Source of the DNA: Cruorifilaria tuberocauda
Taxonomy: Eukaryota; Nematoda; Chromadorea; Rhabditida; Onchocercidae
DNA length: 64,000 nucleotides
NCBI GenBank assembly: GCA_013365365.1
Contig: JABVXU010000113.1
Span: 78,394 to 142,393 of the forward strand
Reading direction: 5' to 3'
Part shown: positions 14,201 to 26,092 of the stretch, one piece after another
How the letters are laid out: each line of letters starts with the position of its first letter
Numbering within the stretch: position 1 is the stretch's first letter
The notes under the pieces: model-generated
What the model was told of the DNA's origin: nothing
Seen by the model: only the letters and a program-made list of their open reading frames with translations
Databases searched by the model: none
Translations under genes and position numbers: made by a program

Positions 14201-16729
14201 CGATAAGAAATACTTTTATAAAATAGTCAACTGTTGGTAGTGAATGAAAATCATTACGGTCGATTAGGATCATGGAAAAAATTTCTTTTTGTTTAATACA
14301 GCGATGCTATTTTGTTAGAAAAGAGGAAATCTTTTTGCGAAAAGTAATAAAAACTAATTCGTAGGAAATATTTTAGGGAAAAAATAGGAAAAGGAAAAAT
14401 TGAGAATTAAAAACTGGTTATCAAGGTGAAATACAATTATTTGATAATGATGTACAAGGACGTTCAATCGAAAGATTAAGATGAAAAATGATTGGTTTCA
14501 AGGAGAGAAAGAAAAAAAAAACAATTATTCTCATTACATCTTTAACTACTATCACTTAAAATTAAATTATCAATAACGATATCAAGCGATTAACATTACC
14601 TTTAATTCATTCAACTTTTCATTTTATTATTTTCAATTCATTCATAACATTTATTAAATTATTCGACACATGCATTTCTTGTCGTTACTTTATCAAGTTT
14701 GAAATTTCGAACTTTTTAATCCATAATACAATATGATATGATGAAATCATCCAAATATTGTATTAATTAGGATGAAGTATAAATATTGATTCCCCAAAAA
14801 GGTTTCTTTTAAATTTATCACTTTTTAATTAAATGAAATCAATATTAGTATTTCAACCTCATACATATATACATAATAACATTGTAACATATTCATTTTC
14901 AATTTATATCATATCATGAAATGATAAGTTCGAAATTTCAAGCTCAGAAAAGTCTAGTTGTTAACATTTGTTAAAATCTGTAAAATGTATTTAACAAAAA
15001 TTATTTAGTAAAAACTGAAAATTTCAACAAGAAGAAATAAAATTAAATATAATAATCTAAAAGTAATAATTACAATTACTTTTAATTCCTTAACACTTCA
15101 ATGGAATTTTATCAAATTATCATGATGCATATTAATCATTCAAGAAACAACGCCGAAAGATAAATTGATTTAACTTTTGAAACTCACTGATAACATTTCA
15201 GAGCACCTGAAGAAAAGGAAGAAATAAGAAGGAAGTTGCATATTTTCTGAAATGACAACTTTGGATGAAGAAAAGAGAGAGAAAAGAGAGAAAATGAAAA
15301 AACAATTAATGAAATTATTAATTAATGAATGAAAAAGAAAGAAATTAAAAAGATTGAATGAAATTTCTATACAAACATCACTTTGTGTTTCCTTCGAAAG
15401 CTAATAGCAATTGGTTAAATACACTTTTATGCTTTACGAATAGAAAAAAAAAAGAGAGGAAGCAAAACAAACGAGAAAAAGTTCCACTTTTGATCAATCG
15501 ATTTCCATTGATTCATAAGTGATCAAATAATTTCAGTGGAAACACAGGAATAATATCAAATAAAAAGTAGAGGGAAAAGTGAAAAACAAATATATCTTCA
15601 CAGATGAAATCAACTAAAAATGATTCATCGAAAAAATTTTTTAACAATTTCATTTCATTTAGGAACACGATGATTCATACAAATTTAACAACTTGATAAT
15701 TGAAATTAATGAATGAATGATTAACGTAACGCTTCTTAATTTAAGTCCGTAAAAAGTTCAAACAATTTCATTTCATTTAGGAACACGATGATTCATACAA
15801 ATTTAACAACTTGATAATTGAAATTAATGAATGAATGGTTGACATAACACGTCTTAATTTACGTCCGTAAAAAGTTCAATTTCCCAAATTGTAATTTGTT
15901 GGGTTTTTCACTAATTGAATTTTTCACTTTTAAAATTTTCTTAAGAATTACTCATTTCTATCTAGTATTTTTCTGTAATTAATTATTCTGTTAATTGATT
16001 TTGAGTTTTCGAAGGAATGGTAGAATTATTAAAATATAATTATTTTGTTAACGATTATATTAAGGAATTGAGAAATACTGTTAATAAAATCAAATTTTTG
16101 AACGATTTCACCATCATCACCTTTCTCCCACATCATATTTATCATTTTCCCATAAATTTCACTTTTTTAAGATTAATTGGGCAATTTTTTCTTTTAATAT
16201 TTAAACTTTAATCAAATCTTCGAAAATCAAACAATCCATTTACAATAAACTATAATCTCAAATTAATTATGCTTAATTTGATTAAATTAAATAAAAAAGA
16301 TCTTAAAGAAGCATATAAATATAAAATTAGTAGAAAAAGAGTTGGAGTTGAATGACCATTTATTTAAGTTAGATAATAAACGGTATCTTCTAAGTTTAAT
16401 GTTTACTAAGTATCACATTAAAAATATATTTCAAATTAATTAACATATTAAATAATTAAAAATTACTAATTTACTAATTAAAAGTATATTAAATATTTGG
16501 TTTATATGAATATTTTAACTTAATTACTCATTCTTTTTACTACAATAACTAATTCTTCTCTTATTATTCAAAATAAATCATTCGTAAAAAATATAATTAA
16601 AAAAACTAATCAACACTTTTTTACTCCAATTTTTCGATTCCTTTAAAAAAATCGATGTTGAATTAAGAAATCGTAAGTAAATTAAATAATCAAATCAAAG
16701 TAATAAATTGTATACCTTTGAAATGACAT
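11213..16729 (-). CDS. unc-23: BAG2-family cochaperone (UNC-23-like)
   Basis: Six coding exons: 16729-16716, 13421-13200, 12641-12547, 12149-11974, 11754-11680, 11317-11213. They sum to 687 nt, an in-frame 228 codons plus stop (human BAG2 is 211 residues). The N-terminal part has a coiled-coil segment (MLDQVEKRVEQLRESAGQL). The C-terminal BAG domain carries the family blocks NKMKDDLNNAKE, DGPIDQRFQAQVIECT and DDQKKIRRRLGTLINQIERA, close to human BAG2 (PVDQKFQ, DQKKIKRRLETLLRNIE). BAG2 binds the Hsc70 ATPase domain, acts as a nucleotide-exchange cofactor and restrains the CHIP ubiquitin ligase. The C. elegans orthologue UNC-23 supports muscle attachment. The first exon is only 14 nt (ATG TCA TTT CAA AG). 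I chose it because it is an ATG followed by a GTATAC donor whose phase fits the AAATTTTCG acceptor of exon 2. A different upstream exon remains possible. It lies head-to-head with chk-1. Confidence 0.9.
11941..11966. repeat. (TTAA)n microsatellite in an unc-23 intron
   Basis: Six to seven perfect tetranucleotide repeats just downstream of the exon 4 donor. Confidence 0.95.
12774..12913. repeat. Degenerate ATT/ATC-rich duplicated repeat in an unc-23 intron
   Basis: A block containing CATTATTATCATGATTATT followed by TGATAATTATTTGCTGAC recurs about 100 bp later as CATTATTATCACGATTATT and TGATAATTATTTGCTAAC. Short CTTCTTATTAT units fill the gap. This is simple-sequence expansion, not coding. Confidence 0.85.
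13422..16715. other. Large first intron of unc-23
   Basis: A 3.3-kb intron bounded by GTATAC (minus strand, 16715) and TTTTTAG (13422). It is AT-rich, with no recognisable exon on either strand. It contains the 118-bp tandem duplication listed separately. First introns of this size often hold enhancers; I see no specific motif to support one. Confidence 0.5.
15643..15878. repeat. 118-bp tandem duplication
   Basis: Two adjacent copies starting AACAATTTCATTTCATTT at 15643 and 15761. They share GGAACACGATGATTCATAC and a CTTAATTT...GTCCGTAAAAAGTTCAA end with only a few substitutions, so the duplication is recent. It lies within unc-23 intron 1. Confidence 0.9.
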
Positions 16730-17524
16730 ATTAATTATTCAGTTGTAAAATTAGCGACAGTTTCGAGTAAATAATGTCCGTAAATAATTCACCGAAAATT
16801 TTTGAAATAAGAGATTAATAACGAACGAGTTTTCCTCTTTTTTCTCGTTAATCTGAAAAGAGTAAATTCCGACTAAATTGAAATTTAGTTTAACTTTCCT
16901 TTCTATTTATTATAGATGGAATCATTGAGTGAATATGAAATGGAATAAATTAATTACAATGAAATGAAAGGTAATCCATGTAAATTAAATCAATTTGACA
17001 ATTTTTTAACTCTTTGATTGATATAAAATAATCCAACGATTGCCAGTAAATATTTGATTAAAAAGAGTAAGTTAAATTGAACTTATAGCATTTGTTTGTT
17101 GAAATAAACAGTAATGTGAGTAAAATAAGAGCACAATATTATCATTTAGCCTAACCTTTTTCCTCACTTATCAATTTTAATCTTCTAAAAGTTAATTAAT
17201 AATTCTAAAACTTATTTAATCTTCTAAAAGTTAACGAATTAATCATTCAAGGTTAATTTACAACCTATTCCATATCATATGAAATATAAAGAAAACTACT
17301 CTATAAATTAATCATTTGCAAATTTATTTATCATCATTATTTTATTATTAGCCTAATTTTCTTCCATTACTCTTTATTACAAAAACCAGTTTGCAAAAAT
17401 TTACCTTTTAATCTACCTTCATTCCAATCATTCTTTATCATAAAAAATATACCTTACTCATATTACCTAAGGTAGTATGAGAAAGGTATATTCTTTATGA
17501 CAGGTATATTCTTTATGACTTTCT

Positions 17525-17840
17525 ACCTAAGGTATAATAATCATACTTACCTAATGGTATAAAAATTATACTTACCTAATGGTACAATCATACTTATCTA
17601 AAGGTATAATAATAATGAAAAGTGACAATAGTGGTAGTATTAGTGATGATAACGAATAGTAGTAATAACTGTCGTAATAATGATGTACCTAAGGTATAAT
17701 AATCATACTTACCTAATGATATTATACTTACCTAATGGTACAATCATACTTATCTAAAGGTATAATAATAATGAAAAGTGACAATAGCGGTAGTATTAGT
17801 GATGATAAGGAATAGTAGTAATAACTGTCGTAATAATGAT
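17525..17840. repeat. Approximately 160-bp tandem duplication with TACCT-rich subrepeats
   Basis: Copy 1 starts at ACCTAAGGTATAATAATC (17525) and copy 2 at 17687. Both end in AGTAGTAATAACTGTCGTAATAATGATG. Inside each copy ACCTAATGGTA units recur, and related units extend left to about 17466. Copy 2 has a short internal deletion. Confidence 0.9.
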
Positions 17841-18176
17841 GGTGATTTTGTCACCGAATTTTAGTGTACGATTAAATCGCTTAACAGATGCTACCCCCTC
17901 TCTTTTTGTTAACACACATTTATTGATTGGTTGATTGTTTAGTTACACTTGCAATGGCATAAAATAGAGAATTCATGATAAAAATGTTCAGCAGAACGAT
18001 TAATTCATTCATATTTTATACATTTTAAGTGATAACGACTGATAACGCTTGATAACAATTGATAACGATTTGGTATATTAAGTTAACAGTAACAAAAAAG
18101 AAAAAAATAAATTTTTTGTAGAATAGAAAAAGGAAGTAAAGTAATGAAATTCATGAAATAAACAATAACAATGGAA

Positions 18177-18271
18177 TAAACAAAAACGGAATTATTATTT
18201 GATGGCAAAACAATAACGCAATTATTATTTGATGGCAAAACAATAACGCAATTATTATTTGATGGCAAATA
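18177..18271. repeat. 30-bp minisatellite, three copies
   Basis: The unit ending in ATTATTATTTGATGGCAAA is repeated three times. Because 30 is a multiple of three, it keeps a frame open on the minus strand, but nothing supports translation. Confidence 0.92.
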
Positions 18272-18956
18272 AGGAAAAATGATAAAAACAATAAAACAAA
18301 TATTTCTTTTACTATTTCATTTATCTATTTGTTAATTAAATTATTATTATTATTATGTCAATTAAATTATTATAATTTATCTCTCATTTAATATTAATCA
18401 ATATTATCATTATTGATGCTTCTTTTAACTGTTACAAGTGAAATAGTAACAAACAAGGTACTACAAAGTACTTTTTCATTTAAGATTAGGCTCTTTTCTC
18501 TTACAGTTTTTTTTAAAAATTTATTTGAAGTTAACGTACCAAAATAACATTCAATTAATTCATGCTTCCTAAACGAATTCTAAAATATAAAATTGAAAGT
18601 TTAAATTTGAAATGAACCTGAAATTAACGATCAAGATTAACCTCCTGAAATGTTATCATAATGAAATATCCACATGTGTATGGAATTTAACTAAAATAAA
18701 TTAACATTTCAAAAATTTCACTGATCAAAATTAATCCACTGTTATTTGGTGGAAATTAATTGCATAGTAATTTTCATTACTATCAGTAGTTAATTGAAAA
18801 GTTCATTTAGAAAAAAAGTCAGCACAAATAGTATAGAAAGTTTTTTTTAAGCTACTTGATTTTTTTTTCTCCAAAGAAATTATTAATAATTTCTCAAACT
18901 TTTGTAAACTAACTGATAAACTAAAGATACAACTTATGATAATTTTATCATAAAAT

Positions 18957-19276
18957 AATCACATCTCAACAATCATTTGATATCATTGGCAATTAATTGT
19001 ATCATATGATTATTATATAATCATAATTAAAGTCATAACCGTGATTAATTTTATTTAATCATAATTAAAAATCGTAATCATAGTTGGAAGTATCGCTTGA
19101 ATATCATTGATAATGTAATCACATCTCAACAATCATTTGATATCATTGGCAATTAATTGTACCATATGATTATTACATAATCATAATTAAAGTCATAACA
19201 GTGATTAATTTTATTTAATCATGATTAAAAATCGTAATCATAGTTGGAAGTATCGTTTGAATATCATTGATAATGA
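18957..19276. repeat. 160-bp tandem duplication upstream of chk-1
   Basis: ATCACATCTCAACAATCATT begins at 18957 and again at 19117, and the copies stay near-identical for 160 bp with only a handful of substitutions. It ends about 120 bp upstream of the GC-rich chk-1 promoter segment. Confidence 0.93.
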
Positions 19277-19394
19277 TTGATGATAGATATATCCTTACTG
19301 ATAATTACTGATAATGATAATACTGATAATAGATGATATGATAACTATTTCATACTCATGGAAGCATTTCAGGTTTTCTGCTGCTACAGTGAAA

Positions 19395-19440
19395 CGATTT
19401 TGGCGGGTAGACGCCTAATTTGAATATGGCGGGAGGGGGA
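19395..19440 (+). promoter_or_regulatory. E2F-like sites in the chk-1 promoter
   Basis: TTTTGGCGGG at 19398-19407 fits the E2F consensus TTTSSCGS, and a second core GGCGGGAGG lies at 19428-19436. Both sit about 150 bp upstream of the chk-1 splice acceptor, in one of the few GC-rich patches nearby. CHK1 is a known E2F target in vertebrates; use of these sites here is inferred. Confidence 0.55.
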
Positions 19441-19550
19441 GAGGTGAGAGAGTAGTTGAAGTGATTAGTGGTAATCGATAGGCATTAGTAAACGGAGTGG
19501 TTGATAAGATTGATAATAATTGATAAGTGATAACTTAAATGTTTGCTCTA

Positions 19551-19556
19551 TTTCAG
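19551..19556 (+). promoter_or_regulatory. Splice acceptor, probable trans-splice site of chk-1
   Basis: TTTCAG ends 60 bp before the first in-frame ATG (19617), and no upstream exon is evident between it and the promoter elements. This suggests spliced-leader addition rather than a cis intron. Confidence 0.5.
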
Positions 19557-19616
19557 GTTCAACGAATTTTAGCAATTCAGAAATCTATATTCATAGTAAT
19601 AAAAAATCAATCATCT

Positions 19617-22600
19617 ATGTTTGCTGACAATGAAGAAGAGCTTAAACGACAGAAAAAAGAATGGGAAAGTTTGTTTGATAGCGATAGATTTAGATTTATA
19701 ATACGAATACCACGGGAATATCGAAATATCAAGTGGAATGTTGTTCGTACGTTAGGTGATGGTAAGTTACTAATTTTCATTTATTTGTTTTTTGTTTTTC
19801 TGATTTTTGTTAAATTTCTCATTTTTACGGATGATGCTAATGGAATTCTTTGAATGTTTTATTATAGTATTGCATTTTTTACACTTAAAATACATCTTTG
19901 TGATAATTTTTCCATGATAAAATCAAACTTCGGATATTTAAAAATATCTTAGCATATTTTCAAATTTTCGAAATGCAGTTTCCAGAAGATGTTACATTTT
20001 AAAATTGTCTTTCAAGGTGCATTTGGTGAAGTTCGTTTATTGGTGGATTCAAAAAATCCAGGAACAATGGTAGCAGCAAAATGTATGGCCGCACGTACAA
20101 CAGAAGTAGAAGAACAGGAGCAATTGTACAAAAAACTACGTCGAGAGGTTGATTATCTTATAATTAGAAATATACGAGAATTATTGGACGAATACTTTAA
20201 TATGTTGCATGTTATCGAGAACGAAATTCAGAAATGCAGGAAAAATAACGGGAGCAAATGAAATTTACTTTTTATTCAACTTGACAGAATCAGCGCTCAT
20301 AATGAGGCTGAAGATTAATGAAATATATGAGTTTTATTATTTTTGAATAGTTTAATTCAAAGTTCTCTAAAAATTTTGGGCAATTTTTGAGTTTTGAATA
20401 TTGTATTTGCGATTAAACATTTTGGCAGGCGTTTATCATGCGCATATTCAACAAATCTGAATATGTCATTCGTTACCTTGGGATGCGCTATGACGAGGGA
20501 CGTATTGAAATGTTTCTCGAATATGCTGATGGAGGCGAATTGTTTGATCTTATCGGTAAAGTTTGGTCTTTATGCTTAATAAAGTGTTTTGCTTAATTGA
20601 TTTTTATCTTCAGCAAGCTATAATTTGTTTTTCTGTTTCATATTAAATTTTTGAGCCTTTTTTTATATGTGACTTGCGTTCAATCATTGATGCGTGCTTT
20701 GATAATTACTTGTTACTAGTAACTTCTAAATAATACTGAATGATTTGACATGAACGCGGTTTTCATTGTATTTCTTTATATTTTAAGAACCGGATAGCGG
20801 TATGCCGGCTGAGAAGGCACAGAAATTTTTCCGACAGATTATCGCTGGTTTAAAGCATATTCACTCAATGGGTATTGCACATCGTGATATCAAACCGGAA
20901 AATCTCTTACTTATGAAAAATGGTATTTTACTCTGACTAACAAATTTTCCGTGTCTAATAACTGTTCAGTGTTGATCAGGCTTTAAATTTATAAAATAGC
21001 ACACCGTTTAAACAAAATTATATGCCAATAATTTCTAATGTTCCTAATATTCCTAATGTTTATCTCCTGTAAATCCTAATGTTTAGCTTTTTCTGGACTC
21101 TATCACTTATTTCAGGTCAGTTAAAAATTTGCGACTTTGGTGCAGCAACAATATTTCGCCGCAAAGGAGTGGAAAGGAAGCTGAAATCGAAATGTGGCAC
21201 AGTGCAGTATCTTTCGCCTCAAGTATTAGCATCAAATTACAGGTTCATCTGATTGTTAAACTGATCATTATGTTTTACTTTTCATTAACTGTTGATATAA
21301 GGTAACATGCAATGTGCAAAAATATTTCCAAAAAGCTTCGATATGTATTTCTGAAAGAAAAATTTTCAACATGTTTGCATATTAATAGCTAAGAAGAATA
21401 AAAAAATACATGGTTTGATAATTATGATAATTTTTTATGTTCAGAGGTGAACCATCTGATATATGGTCTTGTGGAATTGTGCTCATTGCAATGCTTACTG
21501 GTGAATTACCTTGGGACGAAGCGACTAAGTATGTTTTGATGTAATTATTTTTTAGTTATTTCATGTAATTTTTAACAGTTCCTTGCAATCATCTAGAGAT
21601 GTTTTTTGTATTCAATTTATTTATTTCAGGAATTCACAGCCTTTCAAACTTTGGCTTACAAAGTATGATTGGAGGCGTCATCCACCTTGGGACAGACTTT
21701 TGGGAGTAATAACAAGTACATCTTATAACAGTATTTAATTAATTATTTTTAGATTGACTTTTCTCTATCCCCTTTTCTGAAATGCTATCAGCAATGTTAA
21801 TAACTTTTATTCTTTTTAGTACGTAAAACGTGTTTTCTTAATATATCGATTGCAGTTATTCTGCTACTTTAGTTACTGAATATATTTGTCTATTCCTTAA
21901 ATATCAGTCATCTCAGTCATCCAACTACTGATGCAGATTAACAATATTATCATTTAATTACTCTCTTGGTTGCAGCTATCATTATTTAACTGTATCTTTT
22001 ATTTCTTAAAATGATTACAATAAGTTTCAGATTTGTTACGAAAGATGTTAGATGTCTGTGAGAACAGAAGAATCAAAATCCCAGAAATTGAAGAGCATGA
22101 ATTTGTGGTTAAGGAGATAGGTAAACCTGATTTTATAGCGAATTCTATTAAATTAAAACATACATGAAAACAGTGATAGTGTGTGATGGTTGTATTTCAC
22201 CTTTCATGATTTGAGATTATGAAATACCGAGTGCGGAAATGATAAGGAAAAATAGGAAAAAACAATTCGGAACTACTGGTGAAAATCCAACAAATTTGAC
22301 GGGACATACCGAGACTGAAGTACCATCAAACTTATTAGAGGTGAAATCAACTGAGAGTGAGAAAGAACCTGAGTCAAAGAAGATCAGACTTTCAACTCTC
22401 ACCAATACTGAAGATAGGTAGTATCTTTCGACATTAGTTTCCTACTTTTTTTCTTTTTTTGCAACAAGATTATATGAGTTGGATTTCTATTTATTATAAA
22501 CTGTTTCATCGTTTCTTTAATATTAATAAAATAAATTTCGAAAATTGTCTCGCAAGCCATTGTCTTTCAATGAATTCACTAAATTTTTGATTAAATCGCA

Positions 22601-24307
22601 AACCGTTTATGAAGTTATGACTGTATATATATATGAAATTTATACAGAGCATTGAAATTTCTAATTGCGCTTTAATAACTACTGGATTTTGAGATTGAAA
22701 TTATCAGTTGGTACAATTTCCCAGCCTGTTCCATCCTGTTGCGACTCGGAGGTAACAAGGTACATCTTTACAAGTTTCTAAGAAAAGCACGCAAAGCCAA
22801 GCGGCCTATCCCTTAAAATATTCGAAGATGGATTTTGCTATCAATTACTAAAGCTTTTTAAAAGAAATTAAGGAGGTGGTTTTTTGCAACGAGTTGCAAA
22901 TATCTTTTATTCACAATTTTATCCTTCCATCAGTAATCTTTTGCTACATCTTGGACATCTAATTCCCATAGCATTTTCATCTACTGTTGTGATATTTCAA
23001 ATCAAAGCATCCGAATTTTGAAAAAATTAAAAAAACTTGAGTTATGAGACCTGTGTTGTATACTGATCCAAGTTCCAGGAAATTACAGTTACATGCAATG
23101 AGTGGTGATTCTTTTTCACAGCCTGTTGGTGTAGAATTGTTGACCCAAGTCGACCACGTTGCCAATCAGGGGAGCTGTAATTTCAAAATAATTTGTTTCC
23201 TGTATATCAATATTTAAAAGCTTTGAATACTAGAATCAGAATAAACGTCTTTAATTTTGAAAATCATCTTTCAGAATGCGAGCTTCTAACTACCATATCT
23301 GTCATTAGTTGATTTTCATGAAAAAGAGATCTTGTAAAAAAAAGACTGATTAATTGATGAATGAAGTCTAAATGAAACTGATGGCATAGTTTGTCGAATT
23401 CAGTATATAGTCGCTATCGAACTGTGTCTCAAAATGCATTAAATTGGACAATGTTTGAAGTCCATTCAAAAAGTTAAGCTTGTCTGAATTTTGTATACTT
23501 AAGTTTCCTTACAGCATCCTTTGGAAATCCTGGCACACCGTATGACACGTTTCTGTGTGATAAAGGGGACGCGTGAAATTATGTCAATCATCAAAGATAG
23601 ATTGGATTTTAGATATACTTTTGTGCAACATGCAGCTAATATGGTAAGATTTTTTCATTAAGCCTAAATATATAGTTTTGGCGAATATATGCTTTTGCAT
23701 CAACAATAATGAGTATGGAATTATTATGGAGTTTTTGTTTGTTGCTAGACGGAAAAGCATTCTTGATAGTTGGTGCAACAATAATTTTCCATTGGTTTGA
23801 TTTCAGATGACAATTACTGGTCCTCGAAATCATATGTGTTATGTGATAACAGTTTACGAAATGATAGTAGAAGATGGCAGGAAGGTAAGATTTACAGGCA
23901 AATATTACAGTATTTGTTATCCTGAAAAGATTTGTCATGAAATTATTTGGTCCCCATTGGCTGCTGTTGGTTGATCAGAATAATATTATATTTGATGCTT
24001 AAATGTTTTTCTAATACTTCATGATTTAAAGCTTTCTCATTTCTGGAAAGCGGATCATAATGTCCTAAAGAATTAAAATTTGACTTCTATAGTGTTCAAA
24101 TTGTTACTGAAATGATACATTACTGATTTAACGCATACAGAAGATTTTGAAGTTGTGATTTAGGTGTTGCTAGATTGCCGGCGCTCGCGTGGTGATGGAA
24201 TTGAATTTAAGCGGGCATTTTTGGATTTGAAACATAAATTGAGTGATGTAATATGTGAATCAGACAATATATGGCTACAAAAGCAGGGTTTGGTAGCAGT
24301 ATCTTAA
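19617..24307 (+). CDS. chk-1: Checkpoint kinase 1 (CHK1)
   Basis: Exons: 19617-19761, 20017-20147, 20429-20555, 20788-20922, 21116-21242, 21445-21528, 21630-21715, 22031-22120, 22216-22417, 22694-22751, one near 23089-23148, 23515-23643, 23807-23884, 24164-24307; about 530 residues. The N-terminal kinase domain shows the glycine loop GDGAFGEV, the ATP-binding lysine in [20 protein letters not shown], the catalytic loop [11 protein letters not shown], and [20 protein letters not shown], as in CHK1. APE is replaced by SPQ. A variable linker with SQ dipeptides (ISQPV, FSQPV; candidate ATR sites) follows. The C-terminal KA1-like regulatory domain reads [11 protein letters not shown] to [21 protein letters not shown], matching human KRMTRFF and SKGDGLEFKRHFLKIKGKL. 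CHK1 is the ATR effector that delays CDK activation after DNA damage or stalled replication. The exon between 22751 and 23515 has an uncertain 3' end: the GTCGAC donor at 23149 is weak but keeps phase. Confidence 0.94.
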
Positions 24308-26090
24308 TTATGGATCTCAGCTTTTGTCGTGAAATTCTTCGTACTCGACAGACTGTTAATTTTAAATAATGAAGTTCTGATGACTACCTAATGATGATTG
24401 TTATTATGCATATGTTGTTATTTGTTACTGTCTAGATCACTGTGTTGTGAATTTTCCGATTTTGCGTTCCTTTCTATTTTAAAAAGATAGGCTTGGCCAT
24501 GAATTATTTTACTGCTACTAGTTATTTGCATATTATAATCGAGAAATTATCACTCATCTTCTTTTACATTTCCCTCCCAGTGTTGACACATTTTACGAAT
24601 TCGTCTCTATAGTATTTTCATTTTATCTCCTGACACCGTTAGTCGAAGCTCCTTTTTATCTCTTCCACTTAAAAGTTTTTTCTGTTTTTTTTCTTATAGT
24701 AAATTTTATTAAACATACACAAAAATTATTGAATCGATAACTGCATTTCATATACATCCAACTTCTGGTTCACTTAATGTTTATCTCTTCGTTAAATACA
24801 GTCAAGTAGACCTGTGGCAATGATCTAGATATAAATGAGACAATCACTATTACATAGATATACAAAGATAATCCCATGGTGGTGCAATATCCAATATCAT
24901 GTCTTGTCGACAGAAAGAGTCAATGAGAAATACGGGATCCATTTGGTGTTAATCATTCAATGACACTATTAGAATCGTACATAAGTATCAATAATACACG
25001 AACAATCATATATTTTACATTAAAAAATAAGAAATAATGCAAAAAAATAATTCAGAAGCAATCATGATTTATATTATAAAATTTCTTCGAGTTTTCTAGC
25101 AGTCATCAATCTGATTCGTGTTATCAATTTGTATCTCACAATCTTACAATCTTTGTTACAATATAATCTCTCACAGTCTTTGTATCTCAATCTCACAAAT
25201 TTTATCCATTAAACTCATCCCTAATTATTATATTATCATATGCAAAAGATTTACTATAATAGATTTAAACACCGAAAAAAAAATGATGGAACCGTTAATA
25301 GTATATTAAAACATATGTTAGAAAATCCGAAATATCGAGAAATTTCTCAAAACTTAGTTTAAGTATTTTTGTTGTGTTCCGCCTTACATTTTTTTTCTTC
25401 ATTCGTATATAAATTCTTCAATTTCAACCCTTTATGCTCAACGTACCTATATTACGGTATTCTCTTCCCTTCTTAAGTAATTCTTATCTCAAATTCAATT
25501 ACTTCCTTTGTCATTCCCATCTTTGTAGCTTTTTTCTTACACATTAATACGCCCCTTATACAATTTAAGTATCATCGCTGTTATTACCATTGTTTCTGAA
25601 TAATCTATTCGCATCTGTTTCCACGTCGTGTAATAAACACAACTTTTACTTACTGGACCACAAATCTAATGATGCCCGAAGGTGAAATTACCACAACAAA
25701 CTTGGAATCCGGTCCAATAACTTCATCCTCAAAGATCTAACTCTAACAAATTATTTGTCTGTGAATCAACCTCAAACTTCAAACTTCCACGACATATATA
25801 TCGAAATCCTTATGCAATAAATTACATTCATTCATTGCAATCTGCAAATCGAAGGATATGAAAGGAAAAATCTTAGAAAAATCATAACTACTGAAGGCTC
25901 CAATAACTATTTGCCATCAATCTCCTGAAAAGAAAGCCGTAATGTTAGAGCATAAATTAAATTTACGTTAGACGTTATAGGCTAAACCATTGATAGAACA
26001 AAAATGATACTAAAAGCAAATAATCACTAGATATTCATTTAAGGAAGGCACTGTCTGAAAAAAAAATGGGACTAATAAATATACATTTTA
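24308..26090. other. Convergent intergenic region between chk-1 and SIRT2
   Basis: 1.8 kb between two stop codons facing each other; it contains both 3' UTRs. Only short non-coding frames are seen (for example 25118-25309). No structure was noted. Confidence 0.6.
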
Positions 26091-26092
26091 TT
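26087..26092 (-). terminator. Polyadenylation signal overlapping the SIRT2 stop codon
   Basis: The minus strand reads ACT AAA TAA TAAAATG, so AATAAA starts inside the stop codon. If used, the 3' UTR would be only about 15-20 nt. Confidence 0.4.

Larger units (their letters stand above)
16730..19616. other. Divergent intergenic region between unc-23 and chk-1
   Basis: 2.9 kb separating the two start codons. It holds three sets of local duplications (17525-17840, 18177-18271, 18957-19276) and, at 19395-19460, a short GC-rich segment with E2F-like sites next to chk-1. No coding sequence is seen; the minus-strand frame at 18083-18268 is produced by the 30-bp repeat. Confidence 0.6.

Noticed and set aside
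18083..18268. Minus-strand frame with repeated PSNNNCVIVL
   Set aside because: It is a by-product of the three-copy 30-bp repeat; no splice or start context.
20394..20579. 61-codon frame across a CHK1 exon
   Set aside because: It is the wrong frame; the correct frame gives [21 protein letters not shown] and links neighbouring exons in phase.
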